A DNA stretch of 64,000 nucleotides from Microbacterium sp. Marseille-Q6648 (GCF_943181415.1 NZ_CALPBZ010000005.1:310001-374000); one strand, 5' to 3'. Counted from the first letter of the stretch, positions 9,641 to 19,128 are shown. Notes: a model not told the origin generated them from the sequence alone. Numbers and translations are program-made.

Positions 9641-10657
9641 CTACTCCGCGACCTGTGCGACGGCGGCGAGCTGCTCGTCGAGGGTCGCGCGGATATCGGC
9701 GACGAAGTCCGCGATCTTGAGATACCCGATCTCGGGTCCCCCGGCGAGGAGCCCGTCGATGCCCAGCAGCACCGCCGTCGGCGTCGGCCAGTCCTCGATC
9801 GACCCACTGACGTAGCCGTGCGGGTCGTGCAGCGACTGCGGCTCGCTCGTCTCGGTCAGGGTGCTGTCACCGGGCGGCCGGGCGATCAGCAGCCGGATGT
9901 CGACCTCGGGCAGGAGCGTCCGCCACTCGGGCACGCGCTCGATCACGGGCTCGCATCCGCCGCACGTCTCGGACACCGCCATCAGCAGCATCGGGCGCTT
10001 GGCCGCGAGGCGCCGCAGGTTCATCGTCGTTCCGTCGGCGAGCGTCACGGGCACGGCGGGGGTGCGCAGGCGCACGTACTCGTCCTCGCCGTCCTCGCCG
10101 ACGGTCAGCGGGTGCGCCGGCGCTTCGACGACGGGGGATGCCGCAACCGGCCACAGGATGAGGGCGACCGTGGCCGCGGCGACCGCCGCGCCGACGAGCC
10201 AGAGCCATCCCGAACCGTCCGCCGCGGCGGCGACGGCCCCGCCGACGAGCGGAGTGGTCCACACCACCGTGGTCGTGATGACCGCGAGCAGCAGCAGCCA
10301 GGCGTTCCGAGCGATGGTGACGCCGGTGACGGGGGTCCGTGCCCCGAAGCAGGCACAGCTCGTGCCCAGGGCGCGGCGGTGGACGGCGACCACCATCCAC
10401 AGGTACGCGCCCATCAGCGCGACCGCCACGAACGCGGCGAGAAGACCCAGCACCCCGCCGAGCACGGCGAGGGCGAGACCGAGCGCCAGCTCGGCCCACG
10501 GGTGGACGGCGAGCAGCCACGGTCTCCGCAGCGGACGGGGGACGCCCATCTCAGTCCAGCCGGCGAGGTCGTCGGGGGTTCGCAGCTTCGCGAACGCGCT
10601 GGCGATGAGCACACCCGCGAGCACGAGAGGCAGGACGATCGCGAGCGGGCCCGGCAT
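9641..10657 (-). CDS. MauE/DoxX-like membrane domain fused to a thioredoxin-like domain
   Basis: A 338-residue fusion. Residues 1-170 form four or more membrane segments with the MauE-type motif CACFG at 101-105. Residues 185-338 resemble TlpA-like thioredoxins, with the redox pair in SETCGGCEPV (Cys232 and Cys235) and a cis-proline-like WPTPTAVLLG near 290. MauE proteins are needed to form disulfides in methylamine dehydrogenase; here no methylamine genes are present, so a general role in extracytoplasmic thiol-disulfide exchange is likelier. Start is the ATG at 10657, after which the hydrophobic N-terminus begins at once. It lies 26 bases downstream of a glycosyltransferase in the same direction. 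Confidence 0.75.
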   Translation of the reverse strand: MPGPLAIVLPLVLAGVLIASAFAKLRTPDDLAGWTEMGVPRPLRRPWLLAVHPWAELALGLALAVLGGVLGLLAAFVAVALMGAYLWMVVAVHRRALGTSCACFGARTPVTGVTIARNAWLLLLAVITTTVVWTTPLVGGAVAAAADGSGWLWLVGAAVAAATVALILWPVAASPVVEAPAHPLTVGEDGEDEYVRLRTPAVPVTLADGTTMNLRRLAAKRPMLLMAVSETCGGCEPVIERVPEWRTLLPEVDIRLLIARPPGDSTLTETSEPQSLHDPHGYVSGSIEDWPTPTAVLLGIDGLLAGGPEIGYLKIADFVADIRATLDEQLAAVAQVAE

Positions 10658-10683
10658 GATTCCGATGATAGACCTGGGCGCCC

Positions 10684-11919
10684 TCAGCGCCGACGGTCCA
10701 CTGCCACGCGTTCTCGGCGCGCGCCGGCGTGACCGGCGCGGTCGCGCACGGTGCGGAAGAAGGCCGCGTGCGCGGCGGCGACCTCGGCGTCCGAGAGCAG
10801 TCCCGGGGTCGTCAGCGCGTTGCGGGCGAGGCGGGCGCGCAGCGCGTCGTCCTCGGCGAGCCGGTGGAGCGCGGCGCTCAGGGCGGGCACGTCGCGAGGC
10901 GGCACGACGAGTCCGTTGCGCTCGTGCTCGACCCACTCCGCAGGCCCGCCCTCGCCCGCCACGACGGTGGTGCGTCCGGCGGCGAGGTACTGCAGCACGT
11001 TCTGCCCGAGCGGCTCGGGCCGGGTGGAGTACTGCACCGCGACGTCCCAGCGCCGCAGCACCTCGGCCGGCTGCTCCACGTGCCCGTGGAAGACGACGCG
11101 ATCCGCCACCCCGAGCTCTTCGGCCCGTTCCCGCAGCCGGTCGAGGTGGTCGGCGTGGCCGAACAGGGCCGCACCGGCGAACTCCAGCACGGCGTCGGTG
11201 TCGCCGTGAGCGCGCGCGAAGGCTTCGAGCAGCAGCGACTGCCCCTTCCACGGATCGATGCGCGCCAGCATCCCGATGCGCAGCGGCCCGGCTGCCCGCA
11301 CCGTGGTGTCACCGGGACGGCGATCGGATGCCGGATCTGCCGGTCGCAGCCCCGAGGCGCTCGGAATGACCACCGTCGCCGCGTCGGCTCGCAGGAACGG
11401 CCGGGCCGAATCGAGCGTCGCGCGCGAGTTCGCGATGACGCCGTCCGCCCGCGGCAGTGCGAGGCGCGACATGACCGAGAAGCCGAAGCCGCCGAGGGCC
11501 TCGGGGGTGACGAGGTCGCGCAGGTGCACCACGAAGGGCACGCGCGAGGTGACGGCGGCGAGCGCGCCGTACGCCGCCGCGCGGGCCGTGTTGGCGTTGA
11601 CGACGTCGGCGGTGCGGAAGGCCGGGTCCAGGCGCGTGACCGCCGCCTGGACGAGGAGCCGCCCCGCCGCGAGCGCGGCCGCGCCGACCCCGCCCGCGCT
11701 CACCCCGGCGCGCTGAGCGACCCCGGCGATCCGCACCGGCACGCGACCGGCCAGGTCGGCGTACACGCCGCCCGCCGCGCTCGGCGGCAGCAGGAGCAGC
11801 GGCTTCCATTCCGGGTCGGCCTGCAGCAGGCGCAACAGCGCGAACTCCGCGCCGCCCGGCACCGACGTGTGGTCGAGGTGCACGACGCGCAGCATCCCGC
11901 GCACGGGCGCATCGCTCAC
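10684..11919 (-). CDS. Glycosyltransferase family 4
   Basis: A GT-B fold glycosyltransferase of family 4, 411 residues from the GTG at 11919, which overlaps the phosphatase stop (GTGA); an internal ATG at 11895 (MLRVVHLDHTSVPGGAEF) is the alternative. The N-terminal domain has the GGAEF loop. The C-terminal domain has RIGMLARIDPWKGQSLLLEAF and the nucleotide-sugar region SRPEPLGQNVLQYLAAG, with GEGGPAEWVEHERNGLVVPP near the end. It transfers a sugar from a nucleotide-sugar donor in the cytoplasm, presumably onto the lipid-linked unit of the surface glycan made by this locus. Donor and acceptor cannot be read from the sequence. Confidence 0.88.
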   Translation of the reverse strand: MSDAPVRGMLRVVHLDHTSVPGGAEFALLRLLQADPEWKPLLLLPPSAAGGVYADLAGRVPVRIAGVAQRAGVSAGGVGAAALAAGRLLVQAAVTRLDPAFRTADVVNANTARAAAYGALAAVTSRVPFVVHLRDLVTPEALGGFGFSVMSRLALPRADGVIANSRATLDSARPFLRADAATVVIPSASGLRPADPASDRRPGDTTVRAAGPLRIGMLARIDPWKGQSLLLEAFARAHGDTDAVLEFAGAALFGHADHLDRLRERAEELGVADRVVFHGHVEQPAEVLRRWDVAVQYSTRPEPLGQNVLQYLAAGRTTVVAGEGGPAEWVEHERNGLVVPPRDVPALSAALHRLAEDDALRARLARNALTTPGLLSDAEVAAAHAAFFRTVRDRAGHAGARRERVAVDRRR

Positions 11920-12572
11920 CGCGGCTCCGCACCGGCGAGACGGGTCAGCATCGTCTCGCCGTCCGCCGCCGCCGCGAGGTAGGCGTCGCGGTCGGGGCGC
12001 GGCATCCCGAACAGCGCGTGGGCGAGGTGCGCGAGCGGCGCCACCTCTTCGGCGACCATCTGCACGTAGGCGGCGTCGTCGCGCCCCTGCGGGTCGATGA
12101 CGTCGTCGGCGTCGCCGGCGGTCGCGCCGCGGTGGTCGGCGAGCTCGGCGACCACCCGCGCGAGATCGCGCACGACGAGGGGCCGGGATGCCGCATCCCG
12201 CGCCGCGGCGATGCGTCCGGCTTCGCGCATGGTGAACGTGCGGCGCAGCGCCGCGGGCACGCGCCCGAGCACCTCGTCGCGCTGGCGGCGCGTGGCGACG
12301 AGGACGAGGTCGGAGGCGGCGATGAGGCCGTCGGTGATCTGGGTGGCGGTGTGGGCGGAGCCGTCGGCGCCGAGGCTGCGGGCGATCCGCTGCGCGCGCT
12401 GCCCCATGGGCGCGCCGACCGGTGCCCCGAGCCCGGCGCTGCGGACGACGACGTGCCCCGACAGCGGCGCCGGAAGGTACCAGCCGACCCAGGTGCGCAA
12501 GAGCTCCGCGGCCAGCGGCGACCGGTGGATGTTGCCCGTGCAGACGGTGAGGATCGAGAACGAGACAGCCAT
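11916..12572 (-). CDS. Low-molecular-weight protein tyrosine phosphatase (Wzb-like)
   Basis: A 218-residue phosphatase with the CX5R loop at the start: CTGNIHRSP, catalytic Cys11 and Arg17. The usual second cysteine of the family's CxGNxCRSP motif is replaced by His16. The general-acid aspartate is probably in VIDPQGRDDAAYV. It is longer than the typical 150-residue enzyme. In exopolysaccharide loci such enzymes dephosphorylate the tyrosine kinase that controls chain length; here that kinase is encoded about 14 kb away at 26886-28490. The ATG at 12572 directly precedes the core strand and has GGGGTGA upstream. An arsenate-reductase role is possible but less likely in this setting. Confidence 0.83.
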   Translation of the reverse strand: MAVSFSILTVCTGNIHRSPLAAELLRTWVGWYLPAPLSGHVVVRSAGLGAPVGAPMGQRAQRIARSLGADGSAHTATQITDGLIAASDLVLVATRRQRDEVLGRVPAALRRTFTMREAGRIAAARDAASRPLVVRDLARVVAELADHRGATAGDADDVIDPQGRDDAAYVQMVAEEVAPLAHLAHALFGMPRPDRDAYLAAAADGETMLTRLAGAEPR

Positions 12573-12654
12573 CGTCACCCCCACAAGCGAACGAACCCCT
12601 CGCCGCACCCCCGCGACGAATAGGGTTACTGCGAAAGCATAGTCGGGAGGTGCG

Positions 12655-14619
12655 GTGCGCGTACTTCGGATCTCGCACAGCGCGACCGTGCCCGCGTGGC
12701 GGGGCCGGGAGCGCGCCCTCCGCGCGCTCGGCCTCGACGTCACGCTGCTCGCAGCCCGCTCCTGGCACGCCGGTGGCACGCCGGTCAGTCTCTCCCCCGG
12801 TGAAGAGCCCGACACGATGCCGGTGCGGACGTGGGGTCGCCACCCCGCGCTCTTCGTCTACGATCCGCGCCCGCTGTGGCGCGCCCTCGGGCGGCGGTGG
12901 GACGTCGTCGACATCCACGAGGAGCCGTTCGCGCTCGCGACGGCCGAGATCCTCGCCATCAAGGCGCTCCGCCGCTGCCGCGCGCCCTTCGTGCTGTACA
13001 CGGCGCAGAACCTCGCCAAGCGCTACCCGATCCCCTTCCGCTGGCTCGAGCGCGCGGCGCTGCGCCGCGCGGCAGGCGTGTCGGCGTGCAACACCGCGGC
13101 CGCCCGCATCGCCGAGGGCAAGGGGTTCCCCGGTCGGGCTCGCGTCATCCCGCTCGGCGTCGACATGCCGGCCGACGACACGGCGACCGGCGTAGCCCCC
13201 GCGGCGGCGGACACGGCATCCGATGCCATCACGGTCGGCTTCGCCGGACGCCTGGTCGCCGAGAAGGGTCTCGAGGTGCTGCTGGATGCCGTCGCCCGCA
13301 CCCCGGGCATCCGCGCGAAGATCGCGGGGTCGGGCCCGCTCGCCGCGGAGCTGCCCGCGCTCGCCCGTGGACGGGGCATCGCCGACCGCGTCGAGCTGGT
13401 CGGCGCTCTGGATCCGGACGCCCTGCCGACGTTCTACCGCTCCGTCGACGTCGTGGCGATGCCGTCGCTGGCCACCCCGAGCTGGACCGAGCAGTTCGGC
13501 CGCGTCGCCGTCGAAGCCATGGCCGTGGGCGTTCCGGTCGTCGCGAGCGACGCCGGGGCCCTGCCGGACGTCGTGGGCGGTGCCGGCATCGTGGTGCCCC
13601 AGGGCGATGCGGCCGCGCTCGCCGACGCGATCCTGCGCGCCGGCGGACCGGAGCGGGCGTCGCTGCGCGCCGCGGGGCTCGCACGCGCGGCGGAGTGCAC
13701 GTGGGATGCGGTGGCCGCGCAGTACGTCGAGCTGTACCGCTCGCTCACTCACGAGCCGGGCGGCGCGGATCGTCCGGTGGAGATCGTCGTCGTCGCCTAC
13801 GGCGCCCCCGCCCTGCTCCGCGCGGCGCTGGAGCCGGTCGCGTCGCTCGCCGTGACCGTGGTCGACAACTCGTCGCTGCCCGAGATCGCCGCTCTCTGCG
13901 ACGAGCTGGGGGTGCGGTACATCGACGCCGGCGCGAACCGCGGATTCGGGGCGGGCGTGAACATCGCTCTCGCCGACCGGCTCATCCCCGGGGCGGACGT
14001 GCTGCTGCTGAATCCGGACGCCCGCGTCGAGCCCGCGCAGATCGCCGTGCTGCAGCGGGCGCTGCATGCGGCTGCCGACATCGCGAGCGTCGGGCCGGCC
14101 CAGGTCGACGAGGCCGGGGCGTCGGCCCGCGTGGAATGGGTCTTCCCCTCCCCCGCGAACGCGTGGCTGGAGGCGGTGGGGCTGGCACGCCTGCAGCGCG
14201 GCGCCCGTTTCGTCATCGGGTCGGTGCTCCTGCTGCGTGCCGAGGCGCTCGAACAGATCGGCGGCTTCGACGAGCGCTTCTTCCTCTACGCCGAGGAGAC
14301 CGACTGGGCCTACCGCGCGCATCGGCTCGGGTGGCGGCACGCCGCCGTCCCCGGCGCGCGGGCGGTGCATGTCGGTGCGGGGACGAGCGGCGACGGCGCG
14401 CGGCGCGAGACGCACTTCCACGCATCGCAGGAGCGATACCTGCGCAAGCACTTCGGGGCGGCCGGATGGCACCTCGCGCGCGCGGCGGTGTGGGCGGGCG
14501 CCGTCGTGCGCGCCGTCGCCCTCCGCGGCGAGCGCGGTTCGCTCGCACGCCGTCGGGCGAGCCTGTACCGCCGCGGCCCCGTCCGCGCCGAGCTCCGCCT
14601 GGTGGAGGCGGCGCCGTGA
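12655..14619 (+). CDS. Two-domain glycosyltransferase (GT4 fused to GT2)
   Basis: A 654-residue fusion of two glycosyltransferases. Residues 1-365 are GT4: VGFAGRLVAEKGLEVLLDA, the acceptor-side stretch TEQFGRVAVEAMAVG, and DVVGGAGIVVPQGD. From about residue 371 a GT2 domain begins (VEIVVVAYGAPALLRAAL), with GANRGFGAGVNIAL, the metal-binding region LLLNPDARV, and GGFDERFFLYAEETDWAYRA, which is typical of rhamnosyltransferase-like GT2 enzymes. One protein may thus add two successive sugars. GTG start with GGGAGG at 12645-12650. It heads a plus-strand operon of four genes joined by stop-start overlaps, divergent from the phosphatase gene across 82 bp. Confidence 0.87.
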   Translation: MRVLRISHSATVPAWRGRERALRALGLDVTLLAARSWHAGGTPVSLSPGEEPDTMPVRTWGRHPALFVYDPRPLWRALGRRWDVVDIHEEPFALATAEILAIKALRRCRAPFVLYTAQNLAKRYPIPFRWLERAALRRAAGVSACNTAAARIAEGKGFPGRARVIPLGVDMPADDTATGVAPAAADTASDAITVGFAGRLVAEKGLEVLLDAVARTPGIRAKIAGSGPLAAELPALARGRGIADRVELVGALDPDALPTFYRSVDVVAMPSLATPSWTEQFGRVAVEAMAVGVPVVASDAGALPDVVGGAGIVVPQGDAAALADAILRAGGPERASLRAAGLARAAECTWDAVAAQYVELYRSLTHEPGGADRPVEIVVVAYGAPALLRAALEPVASLAVTVVDNSSLPEIAALCDELGVRYIDAGANRGFGAGVNIALADRLIPGADVLLLNPDARVEPAQIAVLQRALHAAADIASVGPAQVDEAGASARVEWVFPSPANAWLEAVGLARLQRGARFVIGSVLLLRAEALEQIGGFDERFFLYAEETDWAYRAHRLGWRHAAVPGARAVHVGAGTSGDGARRETHFHASQERYLRKHFGAAGWHLARAAVWAGAVVRAVALRGERGSLARRRASLYRRGPVRAELRLVEAAP

Positions 14620-15776
14620 GGGATCCGGGAACGCCGCCGTTGCGCATCGTGCAGATCGCCCCGTTCATCGGTCCCGGCAGCGGCGTGGCCGGGGTCGCGT
14701 GGAACCTCGAGCGCGAACTGCGCGAGCTCGGCGTCCGTGTCGAGCGGTTCACCTACGCCACGGCGCTGCGCGGCCGACGGATCACCTTCGGCAAGGGCCC
14801 CCGGCGCGAGCGGCTGTTGCAGGCGTGGCGGGTGATCTGGTTCAGCACGGTCGGCACCCTCCGCGCGCGACGGTTCCTGGCGGCGCGACCCGACGCGGTG
14901 GCGATCTGCCACAACAACGTGCTCGCCGGGGATGTCTACGTCAATCACGGCGTGCTCTACGCCGCCATGCGGGCGCGCGGGCACACCGCGTGGCGCATGA
15001 TCCGCAACCCCACGCATCTGTTCACGTTCGCGCGCGACTTCGTCCGCTACCGCACCGACATCCATCGCGCGGTCGTCGCCCTCACCGCCGGAGAGGTCGA
15101 GACGATGCGCCGCACGTACGGGCGCATCCGCCCGCGGACCGTCGTGATCTCGAACGGCGTCGACCTCGACCGGTTCCGTCCCCCCACCGACGACGAGCGT
15201 CGACGCGCCCGCGAGCGCTTCGAGCTCGACGACGACGACCGCGTCGCGCTCTTCATCGGGCACGACTTCGAACGGAAGGGGCTGCCCGTCGCGATCGAGG
15301 CGCTGCGCCATGCGCCGACGGTGCTGCTCCTGGTCGTGGGCGGCAACGCCGGCATGGTCGAGGGCGCGCGCCGCCTCGCCGAACGTCACGGCGTCGCCGA
15401 CCGGGTGCTGCTGGTCGGCGAGCAGCACGGCCTCGCCGCGTTCCTGGCCGCGGCCGACATGTTCGTCTTCCCGAGCGCGTACGAGTCGAGCGGGCTGGTC
15501 TTCCTCGAGGCCCTCGCGAGCGGGATCCCCATCATCGGGACCGCCGTGGGAGTCGCCGCCGACGTCGTCCGCGACGGCGAGAACGGCTATCTGGTGCCGC
15601 GCGACCCGGCCCGCATCGGCGATCGCCTCGAGAGCGTCGCCGCCGGCGACCGCGACCGGTGGCGCGAGAGGGCGCGCGCGAGCGTGGCCGACTACTCGTG
15701 GCGCGGGATCGCCGAGAAGTATCTGGCGCTCGCCCAGGAGCTCGCGGGCACCCGAGCCGCGGAGCCGCACCGATGA
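14616..15776 (+). CDS. Glycosyltransferase family 4, paralogue of the next gene's N-terminal half
   Basis: A 386-residue GT4 enzyme. It starts at a GTG overlapping the previous stop, with GGAGG at 14604-14608. Recognisable pieces are LRIVQIAPFIGPGSGVAGVA, the domain-linking VISNGVDLDRFRPP, VALFIGHDFERKGLPVAIEA and the donor-binding SAYESSGLVFLEALASG. The whole sequence is clearly homologous to the first half of the following protein, sharing for example WFSTVGT, DVYVNHG, NGVDLDRFRPP and SAYESSGLVFLEALA. This points to a local gene duplication, after which the downstream copy gained a second domain. Probably cytoplasmic and involved in building the locus's glycan. Confidence 0.88.
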   Translation: MRDPGTPPLRIVQIAPFIGPGSGVAGVAWNLERELRELGVRVERFTYATALRGRRITFGKGPRRERLLQAWRVIWFSTVGTLRARRFLAARPDAVAICHNNVLAGDVYVNHGVLYAAMRARGHTAWRMIRNPTHLFTFARDFVRYRTDIHRAVVALTAGEVETMRRTYGRIRPRTVVISNGVDLDRFRPPTDDERRRARERFELDDDDRVALFIGHDFERKGLPVAIEALRHAPTVLLLVVGGNAGMVEGARRLAERHGVADRVLLVGEQHGLAAFLAAADMFVFPSAYESSGLVFLEALASGIPIIGTAVGVAADVVRDGENGYLVPRDPARIGDRLESVAAGDRDRWRERARASVADYSWRGIAEKYLALAQELAGTRAAEPHR

Positions 15777-18004
15777 CCCCACCGCAGGTGCCGCGGATCG
15801 TGCAGATCGCGCCCGAGATCGCGCCCGGCAGCGGCATCGCCGGTGTCGCTTTCGACCTCGAGCGCGAGCTCGCCGCCGCCGGCGTGGTCGTCGAGCGGTT
15901 CACCATGACCGAGGCACGGGGTGGCCGCCCGCTGCCGTCGCCCCGCTCGCGACTGGCCCACGCGTGGGACGTCGTGTGGTTCAGCACCGTCGGCACCGCC
16001 CGCGCGCGCCGATTCCTCGCCACCCGCCCCGAAGCCGTCTCGATCTGCCACAACGACGCCATGATCGGCGATGTCTACGTCAACCACGGCCTGCTGCAGG
16101 CGTCCATGCGGGCGCGCGGCAACTACATCTGGCGGATGCTGCGCAACCCCGTCCACGTGTTCACGGCAGTCCGCGACCGGGTCCGCTACCGCCGCGGCAT
16201 CCACTCCGCGGTGGTGACCCTCAGCGCCGAAGAGACCCGGCGCCTGACCGAGACCTACGGCCGCGTCGCCGCACCCGTCACCGTGATCCCCAACGGCGTC
16301 GACCTCGACCGTTTCCGGCCGCCCACCGCAGAGGAGCGGGCGAGGGCGCGCGCCGGCCTCGGCGTCGACGACGAGACCGACGTCGTGGTCTTCATCGGCC
16401 ACGAGTTCGACCGCAAGGGGCTTCCCCTCGTCCTCGACGCCCTCGCCGACCCCGGCCTGACCGACGTGGAGCTCGTGGTGATCGGGGGAGCGCCGGACGA
16501 GGTGCGACACGGCGAGCGCCTCGCCACGCACCGCGGGGTGGCGAGCCGGGTGCGCTTCCTCGGCATCCGCCCCGACCCGGCGCCCCTGCTGTGGGCCGCG
16601 GACGCCTTCGCGCTGCCGAGCGCCTACGAATCGAGCGGGCTGGTCTTCCTCGAGGCCCTCGCCGCGGGACTGCCGGTCGTGGCGAGCCGGGTCGGCGTCG
16701 CCCCCGAGCGGATCGTCGACGGACGCAACGGCCAGCTCGTCGAGCGCACCGGCCCGGATGTCGCCCGCGGTCTGCGGACCGTGCTCGACGGTGACCGCAG
16801 CGCCATGCGCGCCGAGGCCCGAGCGAGCGTCACCGACCTCGGATGGACGGGAATCGCCGAACGCTACCTCGACCTCGCGACCCGGCTCGCATCGGCAGCC
16901 GACTACGTGCGGCGCGACGACGCACCGCTGCGCATCGTCCACGCCGTGCGCAGCGACGGGTTCTCGGGTGTCGAGCGCTACATCGCGCAGCTCGCGCGGG
17001 CGCAGGCCGAAGCCGGACACAGGGTGCGGGTCATCGGGGGCGACCCGGCGCGCATGCGCGCTGCCCTCGCCGGGACCGGCATCGGCATCCCGCACCGCGC
17101 CGCCCGCACCACGGCCGGCGTCGCCCGCGCCCTGCGCCCCGCGCGCCACGACGCCGACGTCGTGAACACCCACATGACGGCGGCCGATCTCGGTGCTGTG
17201 CTCGCCTTCGCCGGTCGTCGCCGGCGGCCCGCGGTCGTGTCGACGCGGCACTTCGCCCGGTCCCGCGGAACGGTGGGCCCCCTGCCGTGGGACCGGGTCG
17301 TGAGCCTCGTCGTGGATCGCGAGCTGGCGATCAGCCAGGCGGTGGCCGGTACGACCGGCGTGCAGGCGAGGGTCGTCCGCACCGGACTGGATGCCGCAGC
17401 GCCGACGCTCGACGAGGCCGTCACCCCCCGGGCGCCGGTCGTGCTCATGGCGCAGCGGCTGCAGCCCGAGAAGCACACCGGCGACGGCATCCGCGCGTTC
17501 GCGGGATCCGGTCTCGCGGCCGACGGATGGACGCTGCGGATCGCCGGAGACGGCCCCGAGCGCGCGATGCTCGAGGAGCTCGCCCGCGATCTCGGGATCG
17601 GGAGGTCGGTGGAGTTCCTCGGCTACCGCACCGACGTTCCCGCGCTCATGGCAGCGGCCTCACTGCTTCTCGCGCCGTGCCCGGTCGAGGGGTTGGGCCT
17701 GACGGTGCTCGAGGCGCTCCGCGCGGGCCTGCCGGTCGTCGCAGCGCGCGGCGGCGGACACGTCGAGGTGCTCGACGGTCTCTCACCGCACGCACTGTAC
17801 GACCCCGATGACGCCGTCGCCGGCGGGTCGGCCCTGCGCGCCCTCGCCCACGACCCGAGCGCGTGGTCGGCCTATGCCGAGGGAGCGCGGGCGCGCCAGC
17901 GAAGCGAGTACTCTCTCACCGCGCAGGTGATGGGCACCGACGCCGTCTACCGTGATGCTCTCGCCGGGCGGCACCCCCGAAGCGGAGTGAGGCGGCGGCC
18001 GTGA
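15773..18004 (+). CDS. Double GT4 glycosyltransferase (GT4-GT4 fusion)
   Basis: A 743-residue protein made of two GT4 enzymes in series. The first (about 1-372) begins RIVQIAPEIAPGSGIAGVAF and is a paralogue of the preceding gene. The second starts near residue 383 with LRIVHAVRSDGFSGVERYI, followed by VVLMAQRLQPEKHTGDGIRAF and the donor site CPVEGLGLTVLEALRAGLP. The halves are not close copies of each other. ATG start overlaps the previous stop (ATGA). Such fusions may pass an acceptor from one active site to the next. Linkage and donors cannot be deduced. The frame is open throughout, so this is a true fusion rather than two overlapping genes. Confidence 0.86.
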   Translation: MTPPQVPRIVQIAPEIAPGSGIAGVAFDLERELAAAGVVVERFTMTEARGGRPLPSPRSRLAHAWDVVWFSTVGTARARRFLATRPEAVSICHNDAMIGDVYVNHGLLQASMRARGNYIWRMLRNPVHVFTAVRDRVRYRRGIHSAVVTLSAEETRRLTETYGRVAAPVTVIPNGVDLDRFRPPTAEERARARAGLGVDDETDVVVFIGHEFDRKGLPLVLDALADPGLTDVELVVIGGAPDEVRHGERLATHRGVASRVRFLGIRPDPAPLLWAADAFALPSAYESSGLVFLEALAAGLPVVASRVGVAPERIVDGRNGQLVERTGPDVARGLRTVLDGDRSAMRAEARASVTDLGWTGIAERYLDLATRLASAADYVRRDDAPLRIVHAVRSDGFSGVERYIAQLARAQAEAGHRVRVIGGDPARMRAALAGTGIGIPHRAARTTAGVARALRPARHDADVVNTHMTAADLGAVLAFAGRRRRPAVVSTRHFARSRGTVGPLPWDRVVSLVVDRELAISQAVAGTTGVQARVVRTGLDAAAPTLDEAVTPRAPVVLMAQRLQPEKHTGDGIRAFAGSGLAADGWTLRIAGDGPERAMLEELARDLGIGRSVEFLGYRTDVPALMAAASLLLAPCPVEGLGLTVLEALRAGLPVVAARGGGHVEVLDGLSPHALYDPDDAVAGGSALRALAHDPSAWSAYAEGARARQRSEYSLTAQVMGTDAVYRDALAGRHPRSGVRRRP

Positions 18005-19128
18005 TGGACCTCGTCGTGATCTCGCTCGAGCAGTGGGACGCCGTGTGGCGCCGGAACCAGCACCTGGTGTGGCGGCTGCTCGAGCGGGACGCCGAACTGC
18101 GCGTGCTCTTCGTCGAGCCACCCGCCGACCCCACCCACGACCTCCGCTCGCGGCGACGCCCCCAGCTCGGGCACCGACCCGACGACACGATCCTGCCCGG
18201 AAGGCTGTGGCGCATGCGCCCTCTGAAGCCGCTGCCGCGGCGGATCGACCTCCGGGCGGACGAGCGCCTGGCATCGCAGATCGAGCGCGCCGCCCGGGAC
18301 ATCGGGATGACGGCGCCCGTGCTATGGGTCAACGACCCGGGCGGCGCCGTGGTGGCGCGACGGACCGGGTGGCCGACGCTCTACGACATGACGGACGACT
18401 GGCTCGCCGCCGACCGCGCCCCCGGCGAGCTCGCCCGCGTCGCCGAGCAGGAGCGCTGGCTGCTGGCCCGGGCGGCGCAGGTGGTGGCGTGCTCACCCGA
18501 GCTATTACGCCGCAAACAGCCGCGGCGCGGGCCCGAGCACGACCCGGTCGCGCTCGTGCGCAACGCCGTCGACACGGCGGCCTACCGCGAGCCGCACGAG
18601 CGCCCGGCAGACCTGCCCCCGGGCGCCGTCGCGCTCTACGTCGGCACGCTGCATGCGGATCGGCTCGACGTCGGCCTCACCGTCCGTCTCGCCGGGGCGC
18701 TCACCGGGCGCGCGACGGTGGTACTCGTCGGCCCCGATGTGCTGAGCTCGAGTGCGCGCGAGCGACTGCGCGGCGCCGGCGTCGTGCTCCTCGGGCCGAA
18801 GCCGAGCGCGGCGGTCGTCGGCTATCTGCAGCACGCCGACGTGCTGATCGTGCCCCACGTCGTGACGGCCTTCACCGACAGCCTCGACCCCATCAAGCTC
18901 TACGAGTACCAGGCCGCTGACCGCCCTGTCGTGAGCACACCGGTCGCGGGGTTCAAGGACTCCGACGACTCTCGCATCCGCGTGGCCGAGCCCGATGAGT
19001 TCACGAAAGCCGTCCACCTGTCACTCGCGGCACCGGTCGCGCTCAATCCGATCCGGGGGTCGCTCGCAGACTGGGACGATAGGGCAACCCAGATGGCTGC
19101 CGTTCTCAACGCATTGGGGAACGGGTGA
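18001..19128 (+). CDS. Glycosyltransferase (GT-B fold, GT1/GT4-like)
   Basis: A 375-residue protein beginning MMDLVVISLEQWDAVWRRN. The N-terminal domain includes VLWVNDPGGAVVARRTGWP and YDMTDDWLA, a pattern common in membrane-associated teichuronic or capsule glycosyltransferases that contain YDxxDxW. The C-terminal domain has ALYVGTLHADRLDVGL and VPHVVTAFTDSLDPIKLYEY, the last matching the donor-side PxKxxEY signature. Start is the GTG at 18001, or the ATG at 18004 overlapping the previous stop as TGATG. It is the last gene of the four-gene operon, and its stop codon lies inside the stem of a terminator. Confidence 0.85.
   Translation: MMDLVVISLEQWDAVWRRNQHLVWRLLERDAELRVLFVEPPADPTHDLRSRRRPQLGHRPDDTILPGRLWRMRPLKPLPRRIDLRADERLASQIERAARDIGMTAPVLWVNDPGGAVVARRTGWPTLYDMTDDWLAADRAPGELARVAEQERWLLARAAQVVACSPELLRRKQPRRGPEHDPVALVRNAVDTAAYREPHERPADLPPGAVALYVGTLHADRLDVGLTVRLAGALTGRATVVLVGPDVLSSSARERLRGAGVVLLGPKPSAAVVGYLQHADVLIVPHVVTAFTDSLDPIKLYEYQAADRPVVSTPVAGFKDSDDSRIRVAEPDEFTKAVHLSLAAPVALNPIRGSLADWDDRATQMAAVLNALGNG

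Noticed and set aside
11916-12572. Arsenate reductase
   Set aside because: The loop also fits the arsenate-reductase group, but there are no ars genes nearby and the setting includes a tyrosine kinase.
11920-14472. Long upstream extension of the minus-strand GT4 frame, opposite the phosphatase and GT4-GT2 genes
   Set aside because: The GT4 homology starts at 11895-11919; the rest is antisense or out of frame to real genes.
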